From: ANME-2 cluster archaeon
Lineage (GTDB): Archaea > Halobacteriota > Methanosarcinia > Methanosarcinales > Methanocomedenaceae
Reading direction: 5' to 3'
Length of the DNA stretch: 13,186 bases
Assembly (NCBI GenBank): GCA_023544495.1
Contig: JAMJFV010000049.1
Coordinates: 1 to 13,186 of the forward strand
In this document: positions 7,878 through 13,186 of the stretch, in pieces
Layout: the number at the start of each line of letters is the position of its first letter
Position numbering within the stretch: the first letter of the stretch is position 1
Made by a program: the position numbers and the translations under genes
The notes under the pieces: generated by a model
Database searches by the model: none
Seen by the model: the letters and a program-made list of their open reading frames with translations, nothing else
Told to the model about the DNA's origin: nothing

Positions 7878-8232
7878 GAAGATATTGATCGTGGAAGATA
7901 ATGCGGTAAATATGTACCTTATAACCTATATCCTTAAGAAGAAAGGATATACTGTGGTACAGGCAGCGAACGGCCAGATGGGACTGGATCTGGCACAATT
8001 GGAAAGAATTGATATGGTCCTGATGGACATCCAGTTACCAGACATGGACGGTCTTGTTGTCACCAGGCGGCTTCGCAAGATGCCCTGTTGTGGAACCATA
8101 CCCATAATCGCGGTCACGTCATTTGCTATGTTCGGGGACAGGGAACAAGCTCTGGCTGCGGGTTGTAATGGTTATATCGAGAAGCCCATCGACCCTTTAA
8201 GATTTATTGATGCAGTAAAGGAATACTGTTAA
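7870..8232 (+). CDS. Stand-alone response regulator receiver, second copy
   Basis: 120 residues from the ATG at 7870, which is preceded by GGTGG (7861-7866). A GTG at 7861 would add only MVG. It is a complete receiver: E9/D10, phospho-acceptor D53 (VLMDIQLPDMDG), Thr/Ser in AVTS, and the Lys of IEKPIDP. There is no output domain. It overlaps the upstream kinase by eight bases and is the last gene of the operon. It resembles the receiver at 5332-5703 closely enough to suggest duplication. Its stop is only about 50 bases from the truncated IS630 remnant, so any native 3' continuation of the operon may have been lost. Confidence 0.92.
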   Translation: MSKKILIVEDNAVNMYLITYILKKKGYTVVQAANGQMGLDLAQLERIDMVLMDIQLPDMDGLVVTRRLRKMPCCGTIPIIAVTSFAMFGDREQALAAGCNGYIEKPIDPLRFIDAVKEYC

Positions 8233-8280
8233 TAATATAACGATAATATGACAATCCAGGAGTGTTACACCGCCGTTGAC

Positions 8281-8822
8281 AGGACGCTTATAAACATCTA
8301 ACACTCTTTCCATATTTGCAACAAAGCTACCGTTTTGCTTAGGTGGAATTACCCATCCTTTTCTTTGCCAAGGTTTGATTTCGTTTTTTTTAAAACACTG
8401 CGTACCGTTTCATGGGAGATGTCCTCAATATAACCGAGCTCGACAACTTTGTCAGCCAATAATCTCAGAGACCATCGCGCAAAGCCTTCGGGTGGTTCAC
8501 TGCAACTCAATGCAACTAACTGGGCTTCAAAATCACCATCCACTTTTTTATCATAAGTACGGTTACCTGTTGTCCCATGGAGGGCAACATCAAAACCTTC
8601 TATGACAAAACGCTTTTTCACACGGTCAATCTTCCTCATACTTATGTTTAAAACCTGGGCAATTTCTTCGTTGGTAGAACGTTTCGTCTGATAATTCCCT
8701 TCATCACATCCAAGTAGAATAAGTGCATTGAGAACTTTCTGTGATTTGTGTTTGCCTTTAGAAGAAAGTGCAACAAGAGTCTCGCGTTCGTCTTTGGAAA
8801 GTGTCACGATATATTTCTTCAT
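8281..8822 (-). pseudogene. IS630-family transposase remnant, frameshifted and 3'-truncated
   Basis: From the ATG at 8822 (GAGGGG upstream) a 157-residue frame reads as the helix-turn-helix half of an IS630-type transposase: a KSQKVLNALILL-like helix, STNEEIAQVLNIS, VKKRF, and ARWSLRLLADKVVELGYI with SHETVRSVLKK. It then leaves the family frame at a run of eight A (8391-8384) and stops at 8349. The family sequence resumes in the -1 frame (NEIKPWQRKGWVIPP, then MERVLDVYKRP) down to 8281 and breaks off where the DDE catalytic domain should begin. The catalytic domain is missing entirely, so this copy cannot transpose by itself. It sits inside the tail of the retropepsin-like gene. Confidence 0.8.
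8384..8391 (-). other. A-run slippery site in the IS630 transposase
   Basis: On the coding strand the reading is GTT TTA AAA AAA ACG: a heptamer A AAA AAA in the zero frame. A -1 slip gives AAC GAA ATC, which restores the expected IS630 sequence (LKKNEIKPW). This is the right form for programmed -1 frameshifting, and it is equally what a single-base loss from a nine-A run would leave. Confidence 0.5.
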
Positions 8823-8870
8823 ATTGAATCCCCTCAGATCTAATATGGAGAAAATAGGATATAATGTTTA

Positions 8871-9090
8871 CGACTTCACATGTTTGACATGACACTAGTG
8901 GGTCTCCGACCGCACAAACACTGGAAGGGTAGAGCATCTGTAGCCCCGGTTTCAGGTCTCTTGGTATGATAACTGTGTCTGAAACAGTATCGAGATATGC
9001 ATAAGCCTTTTTATTAGAAACAGGGTTGATGAGGGCGACCTGAACAAGCGGATCGTTGTCTATATAATCGAAAGCAGCTTTTTCAGGCAT
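8871..9090 (-). pseudogene. Retropepsin-like aspartic protease, truncated by the IS630 remnant
   Basis: From the ATG at 9090 the frame encodes FDYIDNDPLVQVALINPV then AYLDTVSDTVIIPRDL, the first half of a small clan AA aspartic-protease-like protein common in archaea. The expected Asp-Thr-Gly is Asp-Thr-Val here (D34-T35-V36), so the active site is altered. After about residue 73 (SCQTCEV) the frame runs into the IS630 leader and ends at 8758 in unrelated residues, so the C-terminal half is missing. The start overlaps the end of the DUF5678-like gene (ATGCCTGA at 9083-9090), an arrangement typical of this gene pair. Confidence 0.65.
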
Positions 9091-9319
9091 AATTTCGATT
9101 CCGCAGACGGACAACGGCGGGATTTTTACCTACCCTGCGCACGAAAATCCTGTGACCCGGCCGCTTTCTCCTGGCTTCAAGATCGACATCGCCGATATGT
9201 TCCCCAACAGATACAGGTCATTAGCATCGATATCTATGGCGATTATCTTCCCATTGTACAGTTTCTCCCACTCTTCCCTATGAGATTCATATATCTGCCA
9301 ATATACTGGCTTCTGTCAT
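9083..9319 (-). pseudogene. DUF5678-like small protein, frameshifted
   Basis: Two overlapping frames together give a familiar archaeal small protein. The first is YESHREEWEKLYNGKIIAID, ending near LYLLG at about 9203. The second is GEHIGDVDLEARRKRPGHRI, followed by FVRRVGKNPAVVRL, with a TGA at 9083-9085. One G missing from the GGGG run near 9200 accounts for the break. The N-terminal start is also unsettled: the ATG at 9319 stops after ten codons, in a third frame. Such proteins are usually encoded immediately upstream of a retropepsin-like protein, as here, and their role is unknown. The pair is degraded at both ends. Confidence 0.6.
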
Positions 9320-9518
9320 TTGATTCGTCCCTTTTAATTAGAGGTTCTTCGCTTTTAAGATATGTCCATTTATTTAATATTAATAATCCTAATCCAGTCC
9401 AAAGAGATGAAAAAAAGAAACGAGAAGACATTTGACAGCAGCATTGAGAAGGAACTGAAATCTTCATGATCCTAACATTAACGCAGATGAGAACATCTTC
9501 ACCGGTTGGAGTCGTCAC
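9243..9518 (-). CDS. Doubtful 91-aa ORF, unknown
   Basis: A GTG at 9518 follows AAAGGAG at good spacing, which argues for translation starting here (VTTPTGEDVLICV...). The rest has a Cys/Ser/Phe-rich stretch and a basic tail that runs in another frame over the DUF5678-like start. A TATA-like AT-rich stretch near 9366-9385 suggests that the downstream pair has its own promoter inside this ORF. I recognise no family. A decayed or spurious frame behind a real start site is as likely as a real protein. Confidence 0.22.
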   Translation of the reverse strand: MTTPTGEDVLICVNVRIMKISVPSQCCCQMSSRFFFSSLWTGLGLLILNKWTYLKSEEPLIKRDESNDRSQYIGRYMNLIGKSGRNCTMGR

Positions 9519-9555
9519 TGTGTGCTCCTTTTAATGCTCGCAACGTCTGCATCAT

Positions 9556-9708
9556 CTACACCTCTTTTGCAGCCTTGAGCAGCTCTTCTTTTGATGTATC
9601 CCAGTCATGCATATTCTTGTTATGCTGCTGCACGAACGAGACCAGCTCATCATCGTTCTCGCTCCGCATCATAAAATTACATCTTTTACAGTTTATTTCC
9701 TTAGTCAA
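9556..9708 (-). CDS. DUF1059-like small protein
   Basis: Fifty residues from a TTG start at 9708, supported by a strong site GGGGAGGTGA (about 9724-9715). The sequence has the outline of DUF1059 proteins: an early Cys pair (INCKRCNF), a short acidic helix (SENDDELVSFVQQHNKNMH) and a Lys/Glu-rich end (KEELLKAAKEV). These are very small cytosolic proteins of unknown function; the Cys and His residues hint at metal or redox chemistry, but this is inference. A TATA box within a short palindrome lies at the right distance upstream. It appears intact, unlike the genes downstream. Confidence 0.68.
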   Translation of the reverse strand: MTKEINCKRCNFMMRSENDDELVSFVQQHNKNMHDWDTSKEELLKAAKEV

Positions 9709-9711
9709 AGG

Positions 9712-9945
9712 TTACTCACCTCCCCTAACAACTCTTGGTCTGGGAATTAATAAACCTTGTGTAGTATATAAACTACAATGGGGGTTGCAAACATTGTGAC
9801 CTAAATTATGTACGATCCTCTTCACAGTTGCTGTATTTGTTCCTCTGTCAAGCACGCACGTATCAACCAATCGGTGCATTGCTGCATGAATTACTATAGT
9901 GTCCTCCACAATATCCCCATAAACAATAAGTCCCAAAGATTCCAT
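9712..9945 (-). CDS. Doubtful 77-aa ORF, unknown
   Basis: The ATG at 9945 is preceded by GCGAGG at close spacing. The first 50 residues (MESLGLIVYGDIVEDTIVIH...) look moderately protein-like. The last 25 run across the DUF1059 promoter and binding site, and read as non-coding. No family is recognised. It may be the remains of a longer gene, or chance. Confidence 0.2.
   Translation of the reverse strand: MESLGLIVYGDIVEDTIVIHAAMHRLVDTCVLDRGTNTATVKRIVHNLGHNVCNPHCSLYTTQGLLIPRPRVVRGGE
9761..9776 (-). promoter_or_regulatory. TATA box inside a small palindrome (DUF1059 promoter)
   Basis: GTAGT and ACTAC flank ATATAA, so on the reverse strand the TATA element TTTATATA is enclosed by a 5-bp inverted repeat. 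It lies about 55 bases before the TTG start, leaving roughly 30 bases of leader that includes the ribosome binding site. A repressor bound to the arms would cover the TATA box. Confidence 0.4.
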
Positions 9946-10111
9946 TTGCCTCGCTGAACAATAGTTGAGGGAGGACCCTAATTACTATGTAGATCACTTA
10001 ATAAACTCCATGCAGGACCCTTTTGGAAATTACCCTGTATACCTCCCCAGGGAATCCGGATCATTCAAGCAAACAGCAGCCTGAAATTCAGCTAAAATAG
10101 AAACACGTAAT
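9946..10111. other. Intergenic stretch, nothing recognised
   Basis: About 165 bases between the methyltransferase stop and the doubtful 77-aa ORF. I see no ORF, TATA box or strong hairpin. Confidence 0.5.
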
Positions 10112-10684
10112 CTACAGACGGGTAATAGAGGACAGCCAGGCCTTCACGGTACCAAGCGTTGTTTCAAGCTCTGCTTCCCTGATATAATTTATCTTCCAGC
10201 CTTTGCTGAATGTCTCCCGTATCTCGGCCTGTGTTACCCTCCTCGGCCCGAATGATCCGGGCTCATGCTCACTGAAACAGAGCATGAAGTACCTGCCGCC
10301 AGGACAGAGCACAGAATATAAACTTGCAGTGAAAACCGGACGCTCCTCATCTGAGAACACATGGAACAGGCCTGAGTCAATTATAGCTTCAAACTTATTC
10401 TGAAGTAATTGAAGTTTAAGGGCATCGCAAACGAGAAAATTTACGATCGTTCCACGTTTTTTGGCTTTCTCTTTTGCTGTTTTAATGGCAGATGGTGCTG
10501 CATCGATCCCCCACACCTTAAAACCCAGATGAGCAAGATATAATGCGTTCTCTCCTGTCCCGCATCCCACATCAAGCACTTTTCCGCCTATTTCGCCTTC
10601 CTCTGCGAGCCGGATGATTTCCTTCTGGGGACGCCCTATATCCCATGGGGGACTGCCTTTGTATGCAGAATTGAAAAAATTCAT
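10112..10684 (-). CDS. Class I SAM-dependent methyltransferase
   Basis: 190 residues from the ATG at 10684, chosen because GAGTG lies at suitable spacing; a GTG at 10693 would add MKI. It is a Rossmann-type methyltransferase: VLDVGCGTGENALYLA (motif I) near residues 36-51, an acidic end of the second strand in VWGIDAAPSAIKTAK, NFLVCDALKL (motif III), IIDSGLFHVF (motif IV) and LCPGGRYFMLCFSE (post-motif). The opening NSAYKGSPPWDIGRPQKE is typical of a TehB/thiopurine-methyltransferase-like subgroup that methylates small molecules or metalloids. The substrate is not readable from sequence. It stands alone, transcribed leftward from the repeat-rich intergenic region, and seems intact. Confidence 0.88.
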   Translation of the reverse strand: MNFFNSAYKGSPPWDIGRPQKEIIRLAEEGEIGGKVLDVGCGTGENALYLAHLGFKVWGIDAAPSAIKTAKEKAKKRGTIVNFLVCDALKLQLLQNKFEAIIDSGLFHVFSDEERPVFTASLYSVLCPGGRYFMLCFSEHEPGSFGPRRVTQAEIRETFSKGWKINYIREAELETTLGTVKAWLSSITRL

Positions 10685-11172
10685 AATTTTCACTCTGTTG
10701 ATCCAGTGGTTTTTACTTTTCGGCTATGCAGTAAAGTCGATTCCATTCTTCCGTCATTTGACTGTCTCTTGATTTGTTCCTCTGTGTTGTTACAAAAAGC
10801 TGCTATTGTAATGGTCAATCCTCAATTGTTTGATGAAAATTATAGTTCTTTGCAAAACTTATAATAATTAAAAGATGTGCTTAACCCGTCAATAGAAAAA
10901 TATATAAACCACAGATGAACGTACCATTATACCTTTCGGTTGAATGTGAGGCTGGACCGCTCCCTCACAGGATACCCGAAATAGGATGTTGTCATTCAAT
11001 ATATCCGTTTCTTCCCTGCCTGGCTGAAATCAACTGCTCATAAAGCTGTCGCCCTCCCGTTTGACACCACAGCCTGCGCACGGATGCTTTGCATGCGGGC
11101 GGCGGCCTCGGGCATTGGTGGGTGCTGTGGCCTCCGCCATATCTGCCAAAATATAAATCTTATGTTATTTTA

Positions 11173-11301
11173 AACCGCAGATAAACACAGATGAACGCAG
11201 ATACGCTGTAAAATTTAATAATAATGCCATAAAGATATATATACTTAAAAATAACGTCAATATTAACCTTTATCTGCGTTTATCTGTGTTCATATGCGGT
11301 T
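11173..11301. repeat. Long imperfect inverted repeat, CAGATAAACACAG type
   Basis: Arms of 31 bases (11173-11203 and 11271-11301) match in reverse complement with about four mismatches. Each is built from short near-repeats (CGCAGATAAACACAGATGAA type). A further perfect 11-bp pair, CAATATTAACC (11258-11268) and GGTTAATATTG (11298-11308), overlaps the right arm. Sequences of this kind are dispersed in many anaerobe and archaeal genomes between genes; their function is not established. Confidence 0.7.
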
Positions 11302-11607
11302 AATATTGAAATGATTCCGGTTTCACTCGTTCCTTCATTATCCTGCCGCCTTCCAACTGGCCCTGGCCACTGGTGGGGGCGGTGGGGCTCTCCACCATGG
11401 CTGTTAAAATATATAATTTTTGTAATTATTAGACGAGATTTACAGGGTTACAGGATAAATCTTTCTAATCTATCCTGTAAATCCTGTTAATCCTGTCTAA
11501 ATGAATAAAAGCAATTGCTGTTTGTGACTCTCAGCCCCCCATTCACTCTGTGGTTAATTTTGAATTTGAAATGATTCCAGACCTCATTCATTCCTTCATT
11601 CTCACGC
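11298..11607. repeat. Direct repeat pair GGTTAAT...GAAATGATTCC...TTCCTTCATT
   Basis: The first copy at about 11298-11351 and the second at about 11552-11607 share GGTTAATWTTGAA, TTGAAATGATTCC, TTCCTTCATT and a trailing GCCGC in the same order. Small insertions separate the blocks. The two copies are 254 bases apart. Confidence 0.55.
11429..11500. repeat. Inverted repeat of the AATCCTGT type
   Basis: The left arm (11429-11457) and right arm (11471-11500) pair imperfectly around a 13-base loop. The right arm is a triplet of near-repeats (TATCCTGTAA, ATCCTGTTAA, TCCTGTCTAA). This motif family is a known widespread intergenic repeat in unrelated prokaryotes. Confidence 0.7.
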
Positions 11608-11650
11608 CGCGGGCACGGAATAATATAGTATCTGATTATCCTAAATTTAA

Positions 11651-11684
11651 CCGATATCGATATATATTGTAATTATCATATCGG
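11651..11684 (+). promoter_or_regulatory. Fic promoter: TATA box between palindrome arms
   Basis: CCGATAT (11651-11657) and ATATCGG (11678-11684) form a perfect 7-bp inverted repeat with 20 bases between the arms. They enclose the TATA-like TATATATT (11661-11668). Transcription would begin near 11690, only a few bases before the ATG at 11697, so the mRNA would be almost leaderless, which fits the absence of a ribosome binding site. A dimer bound to both arms would block TBP. Confidence 0.5.
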
Positions 11685-11696
11685 ATACATTAAATT

Positions 11697-12620
11697 ATGT
11701 CCAATACCGATACACCATTAATTCAGGAAAAGCTTCTTTCACGTATAAATGAAAAAATGCACAGGATAAACTCACTGCGCCCTCTTCCAGCCGATGCTGT
11801 AAGAAAGCTGCATGAAGAAATGAGGCTATTGCATACCTATCACTCAAATGCAATAGAAGGAAATACTCTGACACTCCCAGAAACAAAACTTGTTCTTGAA
11901 GATGGGATTACCATCGGTGGAAAATCACTGCGTGAGCACCTTGAAGCAACTAATAATGCCAAAGCATTCGATTTAATAGAGGATATTGCAAAGAAGAAAA
12001 AGCCGATAAACCATGTTGTAATTCAGCAGATTCATGAAGTAGTTACTGCAGGAATTCTTGAAGATTCTGGAAAATATCGTACCAAGAACGTAAGAATAAC
12101 TGGGTCGGCCAAAACTCCGCCTGACTGGTCAAAAGTAACTAAGCTGATGGATGATCTTATTGAAAGAATTGCTCAGTATAAAAACCATACTGTTGAGGTC
12201 GCTGCTATTCTTCATCATAGATTCGTTGAGATCCATCCTTTCATAGATGGTAATGGCAGAGTTTCTCGCTTGCTCACCAACCTGTATTTGATTGCTCAGG
12301 GTTATACGCCAGTAGTTCTCAAAATAGAGGATAGAGGGAAATATTACAGATTCCTGAGAGCAGCAGATGCAGGAAACCTTGGTCCTTTTGCCAATTTCAT
12401 TGCAAAGGCTGTGGATGAGAGCCTAACTATGTATCTTTCCATCTTTGGTGGACCTAATGAAATGCTCCCTCTCAAAGTACTTGCTGGAGATACACCTTAT
12501 TCTCAAGAATACCTTAGTCTAAGAGCAAGGCAGGGTGTTCTGGATGCGGTAAAAATGGGGAAGATTTGGTATTCATCAAGACATGCGATAGAACAATATC
12601 TATCCGAACATGGCAAATGA
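11697..12620 (+). CDS. Fic family protein (AMP-transferase) with C-terminal DNA-binding-like tail
   Basis: 307 residues. The Fic core motif HPFIDGNGRVSRLL is complete, with catalytic H180. The N-terminal inhibitory helix motif S-x-x-x-E-G is present (S50 to E54-G55 in HSNAIEGN), so this is a self-inhibited class II Fic. The flap-like segment KYRTKNVRITGS lies near 125-136. Fic enzymes transfer AMP from ATP to a hydroxyl of a target protein and can remove it; the target here is unknown. The last 40 residues (YLSLRARQGVLDAVKMGKIWYSSRHAIEQYL) look like an excisionase/MerR-type helix-turn-helix, common at the end of prokaryotic Fic proteins. Such a tail could bind the palindrome over its own promoter (inference). 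It stands alone, and no Fic antitoxin gene is adjacent, as expected when inhibition is built in. Confidence 0.92.
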   Translation: MSNTDTPLIQEKLLSRINEKMHRINSLRPLPADAVRKLHEEMRLLHTYHSNAIEGNTLTLPETKLVLEDGITIGGKSLREHLEATNNAKAFDLIEDIAKKKKPINHVVIQQIHEVVTAGILEDSGKYRTKNVRITGSAKTPPDWSKVTKLMDDLIERIAQYKNHTVEVAAILHHRFVEIHPFIDGNGRVSRLLTNLYLIAQGYTPVVLKIEDRGKYYRFLRAADAGNLGPFANFIAKAVDESLTMYLSIFGGPNEMLPLKVLAGDTPYSQEYLSLRARQGVLDAVKMGKIWYSSRHAIEQYLSEHGK

Positions 12621-12724
12621 TAGTGATTGCACTGTGTAGTCCATATTCGTGCCCAAATTTAACTTACGATTGTAGTTCTGGTTCAAGATGTCCTAAAGAT
12701 GCATGAGAACACATATCGTTTGCA
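12621..12724. other. Short intergenic stretch, 3' exon side of the intron
   Basis: About 100 bases between the Fic stop and the inferred intron end. No ORF or strong hairpin is seen. On the - strand it is the DNA into which the group II intron inserted. Confidence 0.4.
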
Positions 12725-12765
12725 GTAGAGTAAAGAAGAGGCCTTACGGCCTCCGCCTCCTCATC
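12725..12765 (-). ncRNA. Group II intron domain VI
   Basis: Directly after domain V: the hairpin GAGGCC-GTAA-GGCCTC (12753-12738) sits on a weaker GA/TC-rich base stem. An unpaired A in TTTACTC lies seven nucleotides before the inferred intron end. This is the position of the bulged adenosine used for lariat formation. Confidence 0.6.
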
Positions 12766-12799
12766 AAACCGTACGTACCGATTTCCAGTATACGGCTTT
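12766..12799 (-). ncRNA. Group II intron domain V
   Basis: 34 nucleotides on the reverse strand, the canonical length. The lower stem AAAGCCGTAT/GTACGGTTT contains the AGC catalytic triad, and the GTACGTACGG side carries the two-nucleotide bulge. The upper stem ACTGGAAATCGGT has a GAAA-like loop. It starts about 30 bases after the maturase stop. Confidence 0.75.
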
Positions 12800-12829
12800 C
12801 GTTTGGACTATCCCATTGCAGGAGATGGA

Positions 12830-13186
12830 TTATTCAAGAAATGAACTAAGTGAAACAAGACCCATTTTTCCAAATTTTGAATTCGGAATCGTGTACAGAA
12901 GAATTTTCCAGGTACGCCTCTTCGCCTTAAAACTCCGAAGCCGTCCCCTGACATATCCGTCCAGTTCCTCGAACCGCTTCTTCACAGTACCGTCCTTGAA
13001 GTAGTTTCCCCAACCCCGAATTACCGGGTTAACAGAGGCTATCACCATTTCAAGGTTCTTAGGCTGCTGTCTTCTTGTCCTGTGCTTAATCTCTGCCTTG
13101 AACTTCTTTACCGCTTTATCCTTCGGCCGCCTCCAGCGTCCGTTGAAATGAAAGCCGAGATACTCCACGCCCTTCTTTCGGGCATG
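12830..13186 (-). CDS. ltrA: Group II intron reverse transcriptase/maturase, C-terminal part
   Basis: 119 codons are in the window and the frame stays open through the window edge (HARKKG before VEYLGFHF), so this is the end of a longer protein. VEYLGFHFNG closes the reverse transcriptase region. The following maturase (domain X / GIIM) has RRQQPKNLEMVIASVNPVIR, GWGNYF, and FEELDGYVRGRLRSF. It ends with GLVSLSSFLE and has no HNH endonuclease, so the intron is of the endonuclease-minus type. The protein splices its own intron RNA and copies it into DNA at new sites. The segment after GIIM is short for the family. Symbol by family analogy only. Confidence 0.85.
   Translation of the reverse strand, partial: HARKKGVEYLGFHFNGRWRRPKDKAVKKFKAEIKHRTRRQQPKNLEMVIASVNPVIRGWGNYFKDGTVKKRFEELDGYVRGRLRSFKAKRRTWKILLYTIPNSKFGKMGLVSLSSFLE

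Larger units (their letters stand above)
10694..11650. repeat. 1-kb gene-free region with degenerate repeats
   Basis: No credible ORF on either strand. From about 10895 to 11610 it is a series of related blocks: an AT-rich stretch (AAAATATAWA), a long imperfect inverted repeat, a GGTTAAT...GAAATGATTCC block, then a GC-rich TGGTGGG block. Corresponding blocks recur at nearly constant spacing of 254-256 bases: TGGTGGG at 11116 and 11371, inverted-repeat starts at 11173 and 11429, and GGTTAAT at 11298 and 11552. A partial earlier unit has AACCACAGATGAACG at 10907-10921. A hairpin TGTGAGG/CCTCACA lies at 10945-10969. Confidence 0.6.
12725..13186 (-). mobile_element. Group II intron, 3' part (continues beyond window)
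   Basis: The reverse strand carries the end of the intron-encoded reverse transcriptase, then RNA domain V, then domain VI, in the order expected for a group II intron with its ORF in domain IV. The inferred 3' end is ...CTCTAC at 12725, with a candidate branch-point A seven nucleotides upstream in TTTACTC. The 5' part lies outside the window. Confidence 0.75.

Noticed and set aside
8260..8306. Inverted repeat GAGTGTTA/TAACACTC after the operon, as a terminator
   Set aside because: The 31-base loop is long, no T-run follows, and the right arm is coding sequence of the IS630 remnant (ERVLDV), so the match is probably chance.
8291..8870. TAAACAT at 8291 and, inverted, at 8864-8870 as terminal repeats of the IS630 element
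   Set aside because: The inner copy lies inside conserved transposase codons (DVYK), so it cannot be the native end; the shared stretch is only seven bases.
9407..9469. 20-aa + strand ORF (MKKRNEKTFDSS...)
   Set aside because: Very short, no ribosome binding site, and antisense to the doubtful 91-aa frame; no way to support it.
9506..9799. 97-aa + strand ORF
   Set aside because: Antisense to the well-supported DUF1059-like gene; Ser/Cys-rich shadow.
10895..11610. CRISPR array
   Set aside because: The repeats are degenerate, palindromic on a large scale and about 255 bases apart, without uniform repeat-spacer units.
12816..13004. 62-aa + strand ORF near the right edge
   Set aside because: Antisense shadow of the maturase C-terminus.

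Overview
The window looks like accessory DNA from a euryarchaeon, most likely of the Methanosarcinales / ANME-2 (Methanoperedens-like) kind. This is inferred from AT-rich archaeal TATA boxes upstream of genes, clear GGAGG-type ribosome binding sites, and the family mix: multi-PAS kinases with stand-alone receivers, DUF5678-like plus retropepsin-like pair, DUF1059, and Fic with an excisionase-like tail. No rRNA or marker gene is present, so the placement is tentative.

Left edge (1-380): the 5' part of an IS91-type zinc-finger transposase runs leftward out of the window. A strong hairpin lies in its leader and a TATA box may be shared divergently with the operon on its right.

Central operon (about 427-8232, + strand): a tightly packed signalling operon. 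In order: a possible 25-aa peptide, a 70-aa single-TM peptide, a 3-TM double-PAS protein without kinase domains, a membrane-anchored iron-type solute-binding protein (SBP), a HAMP-PAS-PAS histidine kinase, a stand-alone receiver, a REC-PAS-GAF histidine kinase, and a second stand-alone receiver. From the PAS protein onward every junction overlaps by 4 to 8 bases. There is no transporter permease or ATPase and no output domain on any receiver. The SBP is therefore read as the extracytoplasmic sensor of a branched phosphorelay, not as transport machinery.

Decaying region (about 8233-9950, - strand): a 3'-truncated IS630-family transposase remnant, with an A-run frameshift, interrupts a retropepsin-like gene. 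That gene is itself preceded by a frameshifted DUF5678-like gene. An intact 50-aa DUF1059 protein lies further upstream, with two doubtful ORFs around it.

Right part (9950-13186): an intact small class I SAM-dependent methyltransferase (-). Then comes about 1 kb without genes that carries two types of long imperfect inverted repeat set in a degenerate, roughly 255-bp periodic arrangement. A Fic-family AMP-transferase (+) follows, with its own inhibitory motif, a C-terminal DNA-binding-like tail, and a TATA box enclosed by a palindrome. The window ends in the 3' part of a group II intron (-): the C-terminus of the intron-encoded reverse transcriptase/maturase, then recognisable RNA domains V and VI.
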